From positions 1,522,501-1,586,500 of the forward strand of contig JALJCR010000001.1 in assembly GCA_022953095.1 (NCBI GenBank): 64,000 nucleotides of DNA. Direction: 5' to 3'. The notes under the pieces were generated by a model. The model was given only the letters and a program-made list of their open reading frames with translations, did not search any database and was not told where the DNA came from. Within the stretch, counting starts at the first letter, position 1; each line of letters opens with the position of its first letter. The stretch is from Qipengyuania sp. ABI-127-1. Its GTDB lineage: Bacteria; Pseudomonadota; Alphaproteobacteria; Sphingomonadales; Sphingomonadaceae. The position numbers and the translations under genes are program-made. Below are positions 8,536 to 17,512 of this stretch, piece by piece.

Positions 8536-10185
8536 ATGAGCGAACGCGAATCGATGCCTTGCGACGTCGTCATCATTGGCGGGGGCGTGGCCGGCCTGGC
8601 AGCGGCCATCCGGCTGAAGCAAATCAACGAGGATCTCGAGGTCGTCGTGCTTGAAAAGGGCAGCGAAATCGGCGCGCACATTCTCTCGGGCGCGGTGGTC
8701 GATCCCAAGGCGCTGAACGAGCTGCTGCCCGATTGGCGCAACATGGATTGTCCGATGGCGGAAACGCCGGTGACCGAAAACCACCACTGGATACTGACCG
8801 AGGCCGGGCATTCGGATTTCCCCGAATTCCTTTTGCCGCCCTTCATGACCAATGACGGCAATTATACCGGCTCGCTGGGAAATCTCGCCCGCTGGCTTGG
8901 CGAGCAGGCCGAGGGTCTGGGCGTGATGGTCTTCCCCGGCTTCCCCGCCGCCGAAGTGCTGTTCAACGATGCTGGCGCCGTCACCGGCGTGGTCACGCAG
9001 GACATGGGCATTGCCGAGGATGGATCGCAGAAGGGCGATTATCAGCCGGGGATGGAAATCCATGCGAAATACACGCTCTTCGCTGAGGGGGCGCGCGGCA
9101 ATCTGACCAAGAAGATGAAGGCCAAATACGATCTCGAGGCCGATTGCGAGCCGCAGGTCTATGGTCTTGGCATCAAGGAATTGTGGGACATCGAGCCCGA
9201 CAAGCACGAGCCGGGCCGCGTGATCCACACGCAGGGCTGGCCGCTCAGCGAGTCCGGCACTTGGGGAGGTGGCTTCCTCTATCACCAGGCGAACGGTCAG
9301 GTCGCACTCGGTTTCGTGACCGCGCTCGATTACGCCAATCCCTATGTTTCGCCCTACCAGGAATTCCAGCGCTGGAAGCACCATCCGGCGATCGCCGCGA
9401 TTCTCGAAGGCGGCAAGCGCGTTGCCTATGGCGCGCGCGTCATCAACGAAGGTGGCTGGCAGTCCGTCCCCAAGCTCGCTTTCCCGGGCGGCGCGCTGAT
9501 CGGCTGCGCGGCGGGCTTCGTCAACGTGCCGCGCATCAAGGGCAGCCATACCGCGATGAAGAGCGGGATGCTGGCGGCCGAAAGCATCGCCAATGCGATT
9601 GCTGCGGGCAGCGAACACAGCGAACTGATGGATTACGATGCGGCTGTGCGCGATAGCTGGATCGCCACCGAGCTCAAGAAGGTGAAAAATGCGCAGCCCG
9701 CGGTTGCCAAATGGGGCGAAGATCTGGGCACTGTGCTCGCGGGCATCGATATGTGGATGCGCACGCTGAAGATCGGTCTGCCGATCACGATGAAACACCA
9801 TCGCGATCACGAGATGCTGCAACGTGCCGATCTTTTCCAGCCGATCGCTTACCCCAAACCCGATGGCAAGCTGAGCTTCGACAAGCTCACCAATGTCAGC
9901 TTCAGCTACACCAATCATGCCGAAGACCAGCCGGTCCACCTCAAGGTGCAGGATATGGAGCTGCAGAAGGCGAGCGAGCTGGGCGTCTTTGCCGGGCCAT
10001 CGAACCGCTATTGTCCGGCAGGCGTCTACGAATGGCTGACCGACGAGGATACCGGCGAGCCCAAGTTCCAGATCAACGCGCAGAACTGCGTCCACTGCAA
10101 GACCTGCGACATCAAGGACCCCAACCAGAACATCGAGTGGACCACCCCCGAAGGCGGCGGCGGCCCGAACTATCCGAATATGTAA
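8536..10185 (+). CDS. Electron transfer flavoprotein-ubiquinone oxidoreductase
   Basis: A 549-aa ETF-QO, which passes electrons from fatty-acid and amino-acid acyl-CoA dehydrogenases, through ETF, to ubiquinone at the inner membrane. The N-terminal FAD-binding motif is VVIIGGGVAGLAAAIRL (about residues 11-27), followed by GAHILSGAVVDP. The C-terminal ferredoxin-like part holds four cluster cysteines: Cys493 (NRYCPAGVYEW), Cys518, Cys521 and Cys524 (CVHCKTCDIKDP). It ends in the family-typical GGGGPNYPNM. ATG at 8536 follows AGAGAGAG. It is transcribed divergently from the UDG-like gene and followed by a family A repeat. Confidence 0.96.
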   Translation: MSERESMPCDVVIIGGGVAGLAAAIRLKQINEDLEVVVLEKGSEIGAHILSGAVVDPKALNELLPDWRNMDCPMAETPVTENHHWILTEAGHSDFPEFLLPPFMTNDGNYTGSLGNLARWLGEQAEGLGVMVFPGFPAAEVLFNDAGAVTGVVTQDMGIAEDGSQKGDYQPGMEIHAKYTLFAEGARGNLTKKMKAKYDLEADCEPQVYGLGIKELWDIEPDKHEPGRVIHTQGWPLSESGTWGGGFLYHQANGQVALGFVTALDYANPYVSPYQEFQRWKHHPAIAAILEGGKRVAYGARVINEGGWQSVPKLAFPGGALIGCAAGFVNVPRIKGSHTAMKSGMLAAESIANAIAAGSEHSELMDYDAAVRDSWIATELKKVKNAQPAVAKWGEDLGTVLAGIDMWMRTLKIGLPITMKHHRDHEMLQRADLFQPIAYPKPDGKLSFDKLTNVSFSYTNHAEDQPVHLKVQDMELQKASELGVFAGPSNRYCPAGVYEWLTDEDTGEPKFQINAQNCVHCKTCDIKDPNQNIEWTTPEGGGGPNYPNM

Positions 10186-10205
10186 GATCGCGGCGTCGCT
10201 TCGAC

Positions 10206-10288
10206 CGTTATTGCGAGGAGCGAAGCGACGCGGCAATCCAGTGAAGACGCCTTTCGCCCTGGATTGCTTCGCTTCGCTCGCAATGACG
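10206..10288. repeat. Dispersed palindromic repeat, family A, copy 3
   Basis: CGTTATTGCGAGGAGCGAAGCG and CGGCAATCCAG are mirrored by CTGGATTGCTTCGCTTCGCTCGCAATGACG around a central GAAGACGCCTTTCGCC. It separates the ETF-QO gene from ispE. Confidence 0.8.
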
Positions 10289-10298
10289 AGGGGATGGA

Positions 10299-11111
10299 GT
10301 GACGATCTCCGAAACCGCTTACGCCAAGATCAACCTTGCGCTGCACGTCCGCAGGCGGCGCGAGGACGGCTATCACGAGCTTGAGACGCTGTTCGCCTTC
10401 GTCGATGCGGGCGATGTGCTGACGGCTACCAGCGCCGCGCAGGACAGTGTGCAGGTTCTTGGCGAATTCGCTGGCGGGCTTGACGATCCGTTCGACAATC
10501 TCGTCGCCAAGGCGTTGGGCAAGCTGCCGCGCGCCGATGGCCTGGCGATTACGCTGGAAAAGAACCTTCCCGTCGCAGCGGGCCTCGGCGGAGGATCGGC
10601 CGATGCGGGGGCGGTGTTCCGCATCGTCAGGGATCGCCACGGCCTGCCCGAGGACTGGCACGAGCGGGCCACCGCGCTCGGCGCGGATGTTCCCGCCTGC
10701 GTCGAAAGCCGCACCTGTATCGGGCGCGGCACGGGAACCGAACTCGCCCCCGCCGACGATAGCCTCGCGGGAACGCCGGTCCTTCTCGTCAATCCGCGCG
10801 TTCCTCTCTCCACCGGGCCGGTGTTCAAACATTGGGACGGTGAAGATCGCGGCGCCCTGCCAAAAGGTGATGCCCGCACGATCGCGCTCGAGGGGCGCAA
10901 CGATCTCGAGGCGCCCGCCCTTTCGCTCTGCCCCCAGATTGCTGGGGTTCTGGAAGCGCTGCGCGGAACTTCGCCTTTTCTCGCCCGTATGTCCGGTTCG
11001 GGGGCGACGTGTTTCGCGCTCTACGACAGTGCGTCCGCTCGCGACGTGGCTGCCCAGCAAATCGAAGAGCGCCACCCGGGCTGGTGGCGGATGAAAGGGT
11101 TCCTGCGATGA
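10299..11111 (+). CDS. ispE: 4-diphosphocytidyl-2-C-methyl-D-erythritol kinase
   Basis: A 270-aa GHMP kinase of the non-mevalonate isoprenoid pathway; it phosphorylates CDP-methylerythritol. The N-terminal AYAKINLALHV motif, the ATP loop LPVAAGLGGGSADAG (about residues 90-104) and the C-terminal MSGSGATCFALY motif are all present. The start is GTG at 10299 after GGGGATGGA. The stop overlaps the ATG of the next gene, so the two are likely cotranslated although their functions are unrelated. Confidence 0.96.
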   Translation: MTISETAYAKINLALHVRRRREDGYHELETLFAFVDAGDVLTATSAAQDSVQVLGEFAGGLDDPFDNLVAKALGKLPRADGLAITLEKNLPVAAGLGGGSADAGAVFRIVRDRHGLPEDWHERATALGADVPACVESRTCIGRGTGTELAPADDSLAGTPVLLVNPRVPLSTGPVFKHWDGEDRGALPKGDARTIALEGRNDLEAPALSLCPQIAGVLEALRGTSPFLARMSGSGATCFALYDSASARDVAAQQIEERHPGWWRMKGFLR

Positions 11112-11836
11112 TGATCGACAACCTTCCCTATCGCCAGGTCGGCACCGAAGACCTGCGTCCGGGAGGGCTGCTGTGCATAGTGGACCACGCTTCGAACTTC
11201 GTGCCCGAGGGTATCGAACTCGGCATCGACAGCAGGCTGATGGACCAGCATATCGCGCTCGATATCGGGGTGGAGGGCATCGCCGAGCGACTGGCCCGGC
11301 GCCACAACATACCCGCCCATATCGCTTGCGTCAGCCGGTTGGTGTGCGACTTTCACCGGCGCGAGGACGAGCCCGCCGTGGTCCCGACCGAGAGCGATGG
11401 CAAGCTGATCCCCGGCAATATCGGCGCCGATGTCGAGGCTCGTCTCGCACGCTATCACCGGCCCTATCACGATGCGCTGGCCAAGCTGATTGCCGAGGCC
11501 AAGCCCAAGATGCTGGTCGCGCTGCACAGCTTCACGCCGGCGCTCGATACCAGCGACGAGGAACGTCCGTGGGAAGTCGCCCTGCTGTATAATCATGACG
11601 ATACCGCTGCCCGCCATGCGATCCGGCTGTTCGGCGAGCAGGGGCTGACGGTCGGCGACAACCAGCCCTATTCGGGCAAGCAATTGAACGCGACGATGGA
11701 CCGGCATGCGGAAGCCCACGGCATTCCCTATTGCACCGTCGAGATCCGGCAGGACCAGATCGAGACCGAGGCGGGCCAGTCGCGCTGGGCCGTGATGCTT
11801 GCCGATGTCATGGGCCGCGTCGCGCTCGAGGTGTAA
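11108..11836 (+). CDS. N-formylglutamate amidohydrolase family protein
   Basis: 242 aa. Family motifs: IVDHASNFVPEG, DQHIALDIGVEGIAERLA, SRLVCDFHRREDEP, and VALHSFTPALD with the conserved metal-binding His/Glu pattern near TVEIRQDQI. The reference reaction is hydrolysis of N-formylglutamate to glutamate and formate at the end of one histidine-degradation route, but no hut genes are nearby, so the substrate is uncertain. ATG at 11108 overlaps the ispE stop (ATGA), and a second ATG directly follows. Confidence 0.88.
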   Translation: MMIDNLPYRQVGTEDLRPGGLLCIVDHASNFVPEGIELGIDSRLMDQHIALDIGVEGIAERLARRHNIPAHIACVSRLVCDFHRREDEPAVVPTESDGKLIPGNIGADVEARLARYHRPYHDALAKLIAEAKPKMLVALHSFTPALDTSDEERPWEVALLYNHDDTAARHAIRLFGEQGLTVGDNQPYSGKQLNATMDRHAEAHGIPYCTVEIRQDQIETEAGQSRWAVMLADVMGRVALEV

Positions 11837-11883
11837 AGCCAGGCTTGGCCCGGCTGGCAGCAAACTTCCGTTAGCGTGCGGCT

Positions 11884-11920
11884 GTCTCTCTGCTAGACTT
11901 CTGCCGAAGTTGAGAGAGAC
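11884..11920 (+). promoter_or_regulatory. Hairpin that could mask the ilvD ribosome binding site
   Basis: GTCTCTC at 11884-11890 can pair with GAGAGAC at 11914-11920, and the inner ACTTC at 11897-11901 with GAAGT at 11906-11910 across a TGCC loop. The GAGAGA is the only purine-rich site before the ilvD ATG at 11926, so the folded RNA would hide it. No leader peptide is evident. Confidence 0.45.
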
Positions 11921-11925
11921 CTGCC

Positions 11926-13773
11926 ATGCCCGCATACCGTTCCCGCACCACCACCCACGGCCGCAACATGGCCGGCGCGCGCGGATTGTGGCGCGCCACG
12001 GGGATGAAAGACGGCGATTTCGGCAAGCCGATCATTGCGGTTGTGAACAGCTTTACACAGTTTGTCCCCGGACACGTCCACCTGAAGGACCTCGGCCAGC
12101 TGGTCGCGCGGCAGATCGAGGCTGCGGGCGGCGTGGCCAAGGAATTCAACACCATCGCGGTCGATGACGGGATCGCCATGGGGCATGACGGGATGCTCTA
12201 TTCGCTCCCCAGTCGCGACCTCATCGCCGACAGCGTCGAATATATGGTCAACGCCCACTGCGCCGATGCGATGGTGTGCATTTCCAATTGCGACAAGATC
12301 ACGCCGGGCATGCTGATGGCGGCGATGCGGCTCAATATTCCGGCCGTGTTCGTGTCGGGCGGGCCAATGGAAGCGGGCAAGGTGGTGGTGAAGGGCAAGG
12401 AGATCGCGCTCGACCTCGTCGATGCCATGGTCGCCGCGGCGGACGAAAGCTACACCGACGAGGAAGTCACCGCGATCGAACAGAATGCCTGCCCGACCTG
12501 CGGTTCGTGCAGTGGCATGTTCACGGCCAATTCGATGAACTGCCTGACCGAGGCGCTGGGCCTGTCGCTGCCAGGGAATGGCTCGACGCTGGCGACGCAC
12601 GCCGACCGCAAGAGCCTGTTCGAACGGGCAGGGCGCCTCGTGGTGACGCTGGCCAAACGCTATTACGAGGAGGACGACACCAGCGTTCTGCCGCGTTCCA
12701 TCGCCAGTTTCGAGGCGTTCGAGAACGCGATGAGCCTCGATATCGCCATGGGCGGATCGACCAACACCGTGCTCCACCTGCTCGCCGCCGCGCATGAGGC
12801 GGAGGTGGATTTCACCATGAAGGATATCGACCGGCTTTCCCGCAAGGTTCCGTGTCTGTCGAAAGTCGCTCCAGCCAAAAACGACGTCCATATGGAAGAC
12901 GTCCACCGAGCAGGCGGGATCATGGCGATCCTTGGCGAACTGGAGAAGGCGGATCTGCTCCACACCGCGCTGCCGACGGTGCACAGCCCGACGATGGGCG
13001 ACGCGCTAGACGATTGGGACATCGGCCGCACACAGAACAGCAAGGTGCGCGAATTCTATTCCGCCGCGCCGGGCGGGGTGCCGACGCAGACCGCTTTCAG
13101 CCAGTCTGCCCGGTGGGAAAGTCTCGACCTCGACCGCGAAAACGGTGTGATCCGCAGCGCCGAACACGCTTTCAGCCAGGATGGCGGGCTCGCCGTGCTC
13201 TACGGCAATATCGCGCGTGACGGCTGCATCGTGAAGACGGCCGGAGTGGATGAGAGCATCCTCACTTTCTCCGGTCCCGCCAGGGTCTATGAGAGCCAGG
13301 ACGATGCGGTGACCGCGATCCTCGCCGGCCAGGTGGTCGAGGGCGATGTCGTGGTGATCCGTTACGAAGGCCCACGCGGCGGGCCGGGCATGCAGGAAAT
13401 GCTCTATCCGACCAGCTATCTCAAATCGAAGGGGCTCGGCGCAGCTTGCGCGTTGCTCACCGACGGGCGCTTCTCTGGCGGCACTTCGGGCCTTTCGATC
13501 GGACACGTCTCGCCCGAGGCGGCGCAGGGCGGCGCCATCGCCTTGGTCGAGGAAGGCGACAGGATCGAGATTTCTATTCCCGAGCGTACCATCAACCTTG
13601 CGGTTTCCGAGGAAGTGCTTGTCGAGCGGCGCGCGGCGCAAGAAGCAAAGGGCTTCGCGCCGGCAGCCCCGCGCGAACGCCGCGTGTCGCCAGCGCTCGA
13701 AGCCTATGCCGCGATGACCACATCGGCCGCGCGGGGCGCCATCCGCGACGTATCGCAGGTCAAACGCCGCTGA
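11926..13773 (+). CDS. ilvD: Dihydroxy-acid dehydratase
   Basis: A 615-aa IlvD/Edd protein that dehydrates dihydroxy acids to 2-keto acids in branched-chain amino acid synthesis. The N-terminal signature is [15 protein letters not shown]. Cluster-ligand cysteine motifs are [12 protein letters not shown] (about residues 118-129) and [19 protein letters not shown] (about 188-206), and the C-terminal active-site region is [16 protein letters not shown]. Length and [12 protein letters not shown] favour IlvD over phosphogluconate dehydratase. It is monocistronic at its 5' end with a possible regulatory hairpin, while a small lipoprotein gene follows after 38 bp. Confidence 0.95.
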   Translation: MPAYRSRTTTHGRNMAGARGLWRATGMKDGDFGKPIIAVVNSFTQFVPGHVHLKDLGQLVARQIEAAGGVAKEFNTIAVDDGIAMGHDGMLYSLPSRDLIADSVEYMVNAHCADAMVCISNCDKITPGMLMAAMRLNIPAVFVSGGPMEAGKVVVKGKEIALDLVDAMVAAADESYTDEEVTAIEQNACPTCGSCSGMFTANSMNCLTEALGLSLPGNGSTLATHADRKSLFERAGRLVVTLAKRYYEEDDTSVLPRSIASFEAFENAMSLDIAMGGSTNTVLHLLAAAHEAEVDFTMKDIDRLSRKVPCLSKVAPAKNDVHMEDVHRAGGIMAILGELEKADLLHTALPTVHSPTMGDALDDWDIGRTQNSKVREFYSAAPGGVPTQTAFSQSARWESLDLDRENGVIRSAEHAFSQDGGLAVLYGNIARDGCIVKTAGVDESILTFSGPARVYESQDDAVTAILAGQVVEGDVVVIRYEGPRGGPGMQEMLYPTSYLKSKGLGAACALLTDGRFSGGTSGLSIGHVSPEAAQGGAIALVEEGDRIEISIPERTINLAVSEEVLVERRAAQEAKGFAPAAPRERRVSPALEAYAAMTTSAARGAIRDVSQVKRR

Positions 13774-13811
13774 GGCTTGCCCCGGCGCGCCGCGCGTGGC
13801 AGCGCCGTGGG

Positions 13812-14168
13812 ATGGTGATTGCGCAACGTTTCCTCCCGACGCCTCTTCTGGCCCTGTCTGTCCTGGCCGCATGCGAGGGCGCGCCCGATATCGCATCGGA
13901 GGGTGGCACGCCTGTCCGCTGTGCGCTGCAGGGCGCGAGCGATTTTGCCAGTGAGTGCCGTCTGGTCGAAATCGGCGACGGTGGCGAAACCTATTTCGTC
14001 ATGCGGCACCCCGATGGCGGTTTCCGCAAGCTCGCCCCTGCCGATACGCCCGCGGGTCTCGTTGAGTTCGACGGGTCTCAGGAAGCCGAAAGCGTGCGCG
14101 AAGGCTCCACGGTCACGCTGACCATCGGCACCGATCGCTATCGCTGGGAAGTGCCCGGCGATGAATGA
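13812..14168 (+). CDS. Small putative lipoprotein, unknown function
   Basis: 118 aa. A signal sequence with a lipobox (LSVLAAC, Cys about residue 21) predicts lipid attachment after export. The mature part is a small beta-rich domain (CRLVEIGDGGETYFVMRHPDGGFRKL, then TVTLTIGTDRYRWEVP). I do not recognise the family. It lies between ilvD and nnrDE, and its stop overlaps the nnrDE start by 8 bp, which supports real translation. Confidence 0.7.
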   Translation: MVIAQRFLPTPLLALSVLAACEGAPDIASEGGTPVRCALQGASDFASECRLVEIGDGGETYFVMRHPDGGFRKLAPADTPAGLVEFDGSQEAESVREGSTVTLTIGTDRYRWEVPGDE

Positions 14169-15546
14169 TGCCGTCCTCACCGTCGACCAGATGCGCGCTG
14201 CCGAACAGGCGGCCATGGCCGGCGGAACCAGTGAATGGGAATTGATGCAGCGCGCGGGCGCAGGCGCGGCGCAATGGGTCATGCGGGTTGCGGCGGACAG
14301 GCCCGTCACGGTGCTGTGCGGTCCCGGCAATAATGGGGGCGATGGTTATGTGATCGCCGATACCCTCCAGCGGAAAGGGTATGACGTTCAGGTCGTCGCA
14401 CCGGTGGAACCGAAAAGCGAAACCTCGCTTCATGCCCGGGCGCAGTTTTCGGGCGACATTGCGAGTGACAATTGGCTGCGGAACCCGGTCATCGTCGACT
14501 GCCTGTTCGGCTACGGCCTCGATCGCGAAGTTGGCGGGGCGTTTGCCGAATTGCTTGAAAATCTATCCGCAAGCAATTGCTATAAAATAGCAATCGACGT
14601 GCCGAGCGCGGTGCATAGCGACAGCGGCAAGGTGTTGGGACCGCTACCGCAATACGATCTGACGCTCGCCCTTGGCGCGTGGAAACAGGCGCATTTCCTC
14701 ATGCCCGCCATGCGATCGACGGGGGCCAGACGGCTTGTCCGGATCGGCCTCGAACTCGCGGATATGCCTGCATGTTTATCCGCGCGGCCGCATTTCTCCG
14801 CCCCGGCTCACGATACGCACAAATACCGCCGCGGGTTGCTGGCCGTCGTCGCGGGTGCCATGCCCGGTGCGCCGCTACTGGCGGCGGAGGGGGCAATGCG
14901 CGCCGGGGCGGGCTACGTAAAACTGCTCAGCGAGCATTCGCACCCCGATGCGCCCGCCGAACTGGTTATAGAGCAGGGCCGCTTCGCCGAACGGATCGCC
15001 GACGACCGGATTTCCGCTTTCCTCGTCGGTCCGGGCCTTGGCCGCGACGATTCCGCGCGCGAGCGGCTCGAGCGCGTACTGGCGCGAAAGGTGCCGACCG
15101 TCCTCGACGCCGATGCGCTGCATCTGATCGACCAGACGATGCTTGACGGCGCCAACCCGGCAAAACTGTGCATCACTCCGCACGAAGGCGAGCTCGCCCA
15201 GCTATGCGCAACCTTCGGCGTCAGCGCCGAGCATAAGCTCGAGCGCACGCGCGCATTGCACGAGGCCACGGGCCTGACCGTGCTGGCCAAGGGGCCGGAC
15301 ACAGTTCTGCAAAGTGACGTCATGACATCGTTCTTCCCGCGCGGTTCGAGCTGGCTATCGGCCGCAGGTACGGGCGACGTACTCGCCGGGATTGCCGCCT
15401 CGCGCCTCGCAACCCATGGCGATCCGGCCCGTGCCTGCGATGAGGCCGTATGGCTGCATCATGAAGCCGCACGGTTGGCATCGCCCGCTTTTTCGGCCGG
15501 TGATCTCGCCCGTGCGGTCAAACCGGCCATGGCGGCATTCCTGTGA
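14161..15546 (+). CDS. nnrDE: Bifunctional NAD(P)H-hydrate epimerase / ADP-dependent NAD(P)H-hydrate dehydratase
   Basis: A 461-aa repair enzyme for damaged NADH and NADPH hydrates. The N-terminal YjeF_N epimerase domain (residues about 1-205) has CGPGNNGGDGYVIA and VDCLFGYGLDREV. The C-terminal ribokinase-like dehydratase domain (about 220-461) has GPGLGRDDSAR, VLDADALHLI, ITPHEGELAQL and the nucleotide-binding AAGTGDVLAGIAA near residue 400. ATG at 14161 overlaps the preceding lipoprotein gene, and its own TGA overlaps the GTG of the next gene, giving a tight three-gene run. Confidence 0.94.
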   Translation: MNDAVLTVDQMRAAEQAAMAGGTSEWELMQRAGAGAAQWVMRVAADRPVTVLCGPGNNGGDGYVIADTLQRKGYDVQVVAPVEPKSETSLHARAQFSGDIASDNWLRNPVIVDCLFGYGLDREVGGAFAELLENLSASNCYKIAIDVPSAVHSDSGKVLGPLPQYDLTLALGAWKQAHFLMPAMRSTGARRLVRIGLELADMPACLSARPHFSAPAHDTHKYRRGLLAVVAGAMPGAPLLAAEGAMRAGAGYVKLLSEHSHPDAPAELVIEQGRFAERIADDRISAFLVGPGLGRDDSARERLERVLARKVPTVLDADALHLIDQTMLDGANPAKLCITPHEGELAQLCATFGVSAEHKLERTRALHEATGLTVLAKGPDTVLQSDVMTSFFPRGSSWLSAAGTGDVLAGIAASRLATHGDPARACDEAVWLHHEAARLASPAFSAGDLARAVKPAMAAFL

Positions 15547-16739
15547 GCGAAACCGAGATCATTCAGCGAATTGCGGCGCGCGGCGATGGCGTCACGCCTT
15601 CCGGCCGGCATGTTGCGCGCGGCGTGCCCGGCGATGCGGTCGGCGCGGATGGCGCGCTGACGCCGGGACCGCATCATGTCATCCCGCCGTGCCGACACGT
15701 TCCCGCATGCGGCGGCTGCCAGCTTCAGCACGCCGATGAGACGGCACTGCGCCAATTCGTGACCGATCGTGTCGTCTACGCGGCGGAAGCGCAGGATATT
15801 GCCGTGGGCGAGGTGCTGCCCACGCATCTCTCGCCGCCCAAGTCACGCCGCCGTGCGACGCTGCATGCTCTGCGAACCGCGAAAGGCGCGGTGCTGGGCT
15901 TTCACGAAGGAGGCTCGCACCGCATCGTCGATATGCGCGAATGCCATATCCTCGTACCCGAGCTGTTCGCTCTGGTGGAGCCTCTGCGCAAGCTGGTGGC
16001 CGCGCATGGCGAACGCCAGGCTGTCGATATCGAGTTGACGCTGGCCGATCAGGGGGTCGACTGTATCGTCAAAGGCATATCGGCGGAGGGGCTTGCGGCG
16101 ACCGAAGCGATGCTCGATTTCGCGCGCGATCATACGCTCGCGCGGTTATCGCTCGATCGCGGCTACGGACCCGAAACGGTGTGGGAGCCCGAACCCCTGA
16201 CGGTCAGCTTGAGCGGCTTCGCGGTGCCATTCCCGCATGGCAGCTTCCTCCAGCCAACGCGTGATGGCGAAAGCGTCCTTGTCGAGGATGCAGTGGACTT
16301 CCTGCAAGGTGCGTCGACCGTGGCCGACCTGTTCTCAGGCCTCGGGACCTTCGCCTTCGCACTGGCCGGGCCGCGCAAGGTGCTTGCGGTAGAGGCGGCG
16401 CGCGACGCGCATCTCGCCTGCAAGGCCGCGGCCAATGCCCGGCAGGCGCCCGTTCTGACGCTTCACCGCGATCTGTTCCGCAATCCGCTGCAGGCCGAAG
16501 AGGCAAGCCGCTTCGGCGCCATTGTGCTCGACCCGCCGCGTGCGGGAGCGCGCGAGCAGATCGCGCAGATTGCCGGGAGCACGGCGACACGCGTCGCTTA
16601 TGTGAGCTGCAATCCCGCAAGTTGGGCGCGCGATGCGAAGGTGCTGGTCGATGCAGGATTTCGGCTTCGGAAGCTGCGCCCGGTGGGCCAGTTCCGTTGG
16701 TCCACGCATGTCGAACTGACGAGCTATTTCACTCGCTGA
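15543..16739 (+). CDS. Class I SAM-dependent RNA methyltransferase (TrmA/RlmD type)
   Basis: 398 aa. Iron-sulfur cysteines as in RumA are Cys50, Cys56, Cys59 (CRHVPACGGC) and Cys134. The SAM-binding region is ADLFSGLGTFAFALA near residue 259, the motif DPPRAGA follows, and the nucleophile region is VSCNPASWARD near residue 355. The family makes 5-methyluridine in tRNA or 23S rRNA; which target cannot be told by eye. The N-terminal TRAM domain is short. GTG at 15543 overlaps the nnrDE stop (GTGA). Its 3' end overlaps the convergent hydrolase gene by 16 bp. Confidence 0.9.
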   Translation: MSETEIIQRIAARGDGVTPSGRHVARGVPGDAVGADGALTPGPHHVIPPCRHVPACGGCQLQHADETALRQFVTDRVVYAAEAQDIAVGEVLPTHLSPPKSRRRATLHALRTAKGAVLGFHEGGSHRIVDMRECHILVPELFALVEPLRKLVAAHGERQAVDIELTLADQGVDCIVKGISAEGLAATEAMLDFARDHTLARLSLDRGYGPETVWEPEPLTVSLSGFAVPFPHGSFLQPTRDGESVLVEDAVDFLQGASTVADLFSGLGTFAFALAGPRKVLAVEAARDAHLACKAAANARQAPVLTLHRDLFRNPLQAEEASRFGAIVLDPPRAGAREQIAQIAGSTATRVAYVSCNPASWARDAKVLVDAGFRLRKLRPVGQFRWSTHVELTSYFTR

Positions 16740-17512
16740 GAGCGTAGCGTAGCGAGGATCTGCTGGCGGAGCCAGAGCTGCGCCTCTGCGCTCGAATAGG
16801 CATGATCGGCGCCCGGGCAGCGCGCCATGCGGGCGTCGTCCGCGTCCCAGCGCTCGGTAAAGATCTGCGCGGTCCGATCCGCCTCGGCAAGCAGGATGGC
16901 CGACCGACCGTCGAAGCTCTCCAGGCCCTGTCGCATCTCCTCGGCGAGCGAGGAAGGGGTGCTCTGTGTCCGACCGGCCTTCAGCAATCCCCGCGCAAGC
17001 TTCTTGAGATCGACTTGCCCTGAGATAAGCCGGATAAGCTCGCGTGGGTCCTTGAGTTTTTCCAAGTAGCGTGACCGAATGGCGGCGGGCGGCGGGCTGT
17101 CATCCTCGTCATCTTCGATGGTCCAGGGATTGCTCAGGATCAGCGCATCGCAGCCCGCACCACCGGCCAGCATAAGGGCGGAAGAGGCATCGCAATTGCC
17201 GAAACCGACCACCCGTTGGACCTGCGGTGCGATGGCGCGGAATGCGAGCAATGCGGCGGCGATATCGCTGCGCGATTTACGAAACCCGCGGTTTTCTCCC
17301 TCGCTGTCTCCGATTCCGCGGCGATCGAAGCGGAACACGGGGAAACCCGCCGTCGCGATTTGCGCTGCGAGATGGGCCTGCCCGTTGAAGGCTCCAGCGC
17401 GGATTTCATTGCCTCCGCTGACCACCAGCAGGCCGGTGGTGCCGGGCGCATTGTCGAGCGTCGCCCCGCAGCGTGCGCCCTGGCATTCGAAAGTCAGATG
17501 CAACCGCGCCAT
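16724..17512 (-). CDS. Exosortase A system-associated hydrolase 1
   Basis: 262-aa alpha/beta hydrolase matching the type known from XrtA loci. It has the oxyanion-loop region GLLVVSGGNEIRAGAF, the FRFDRRGIGDSEG strand and a nucleophile elbow reading GFGNCDASSA, where Cys takes the place of the usual Ser; it ends with a CPGADHAYSS region giving a candidate catalytic His. The substrate is unknown; an acyl transfer or hydrolysis step linked to the adjacent acyl carrier protein is an inference. It is the last gene of the minus-strand arm; its ATG overlaps the stop of hydrolase 2. Confidence 0.88.
   Translation of the reverse strand: MARLHLTFECQGARCGATLDNAPGTTGLLVVSGGNEIRAGAFNGQAHLAAQIATAGFPVFRFDRRGIGDSEGENRGFRKSRSDIAAALLAFRAIAPQVQRVVGFGNCDASSALMLAGGAGCDALILSNPWTIEDDEDDSPPPAAIRSRYLEKLKDPRELIRLISGQVDLKKLARGLLKAGRTQSTPSSLAEEMRQGLESFDGRSAILLAEADRTAQIFTERWDADDARMARCPGADHAYSSAEAQLWLRQQILATLRSQRVK

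Noticed and set aside
7675-10236. Long upstream extension of the slt frame on the minus strand
   Set aside because: It covers the UDG-like gene in another frame and ETF-QO on the opposite strand; slt has its own signal peptide and ATGA-coupled start at 7674.
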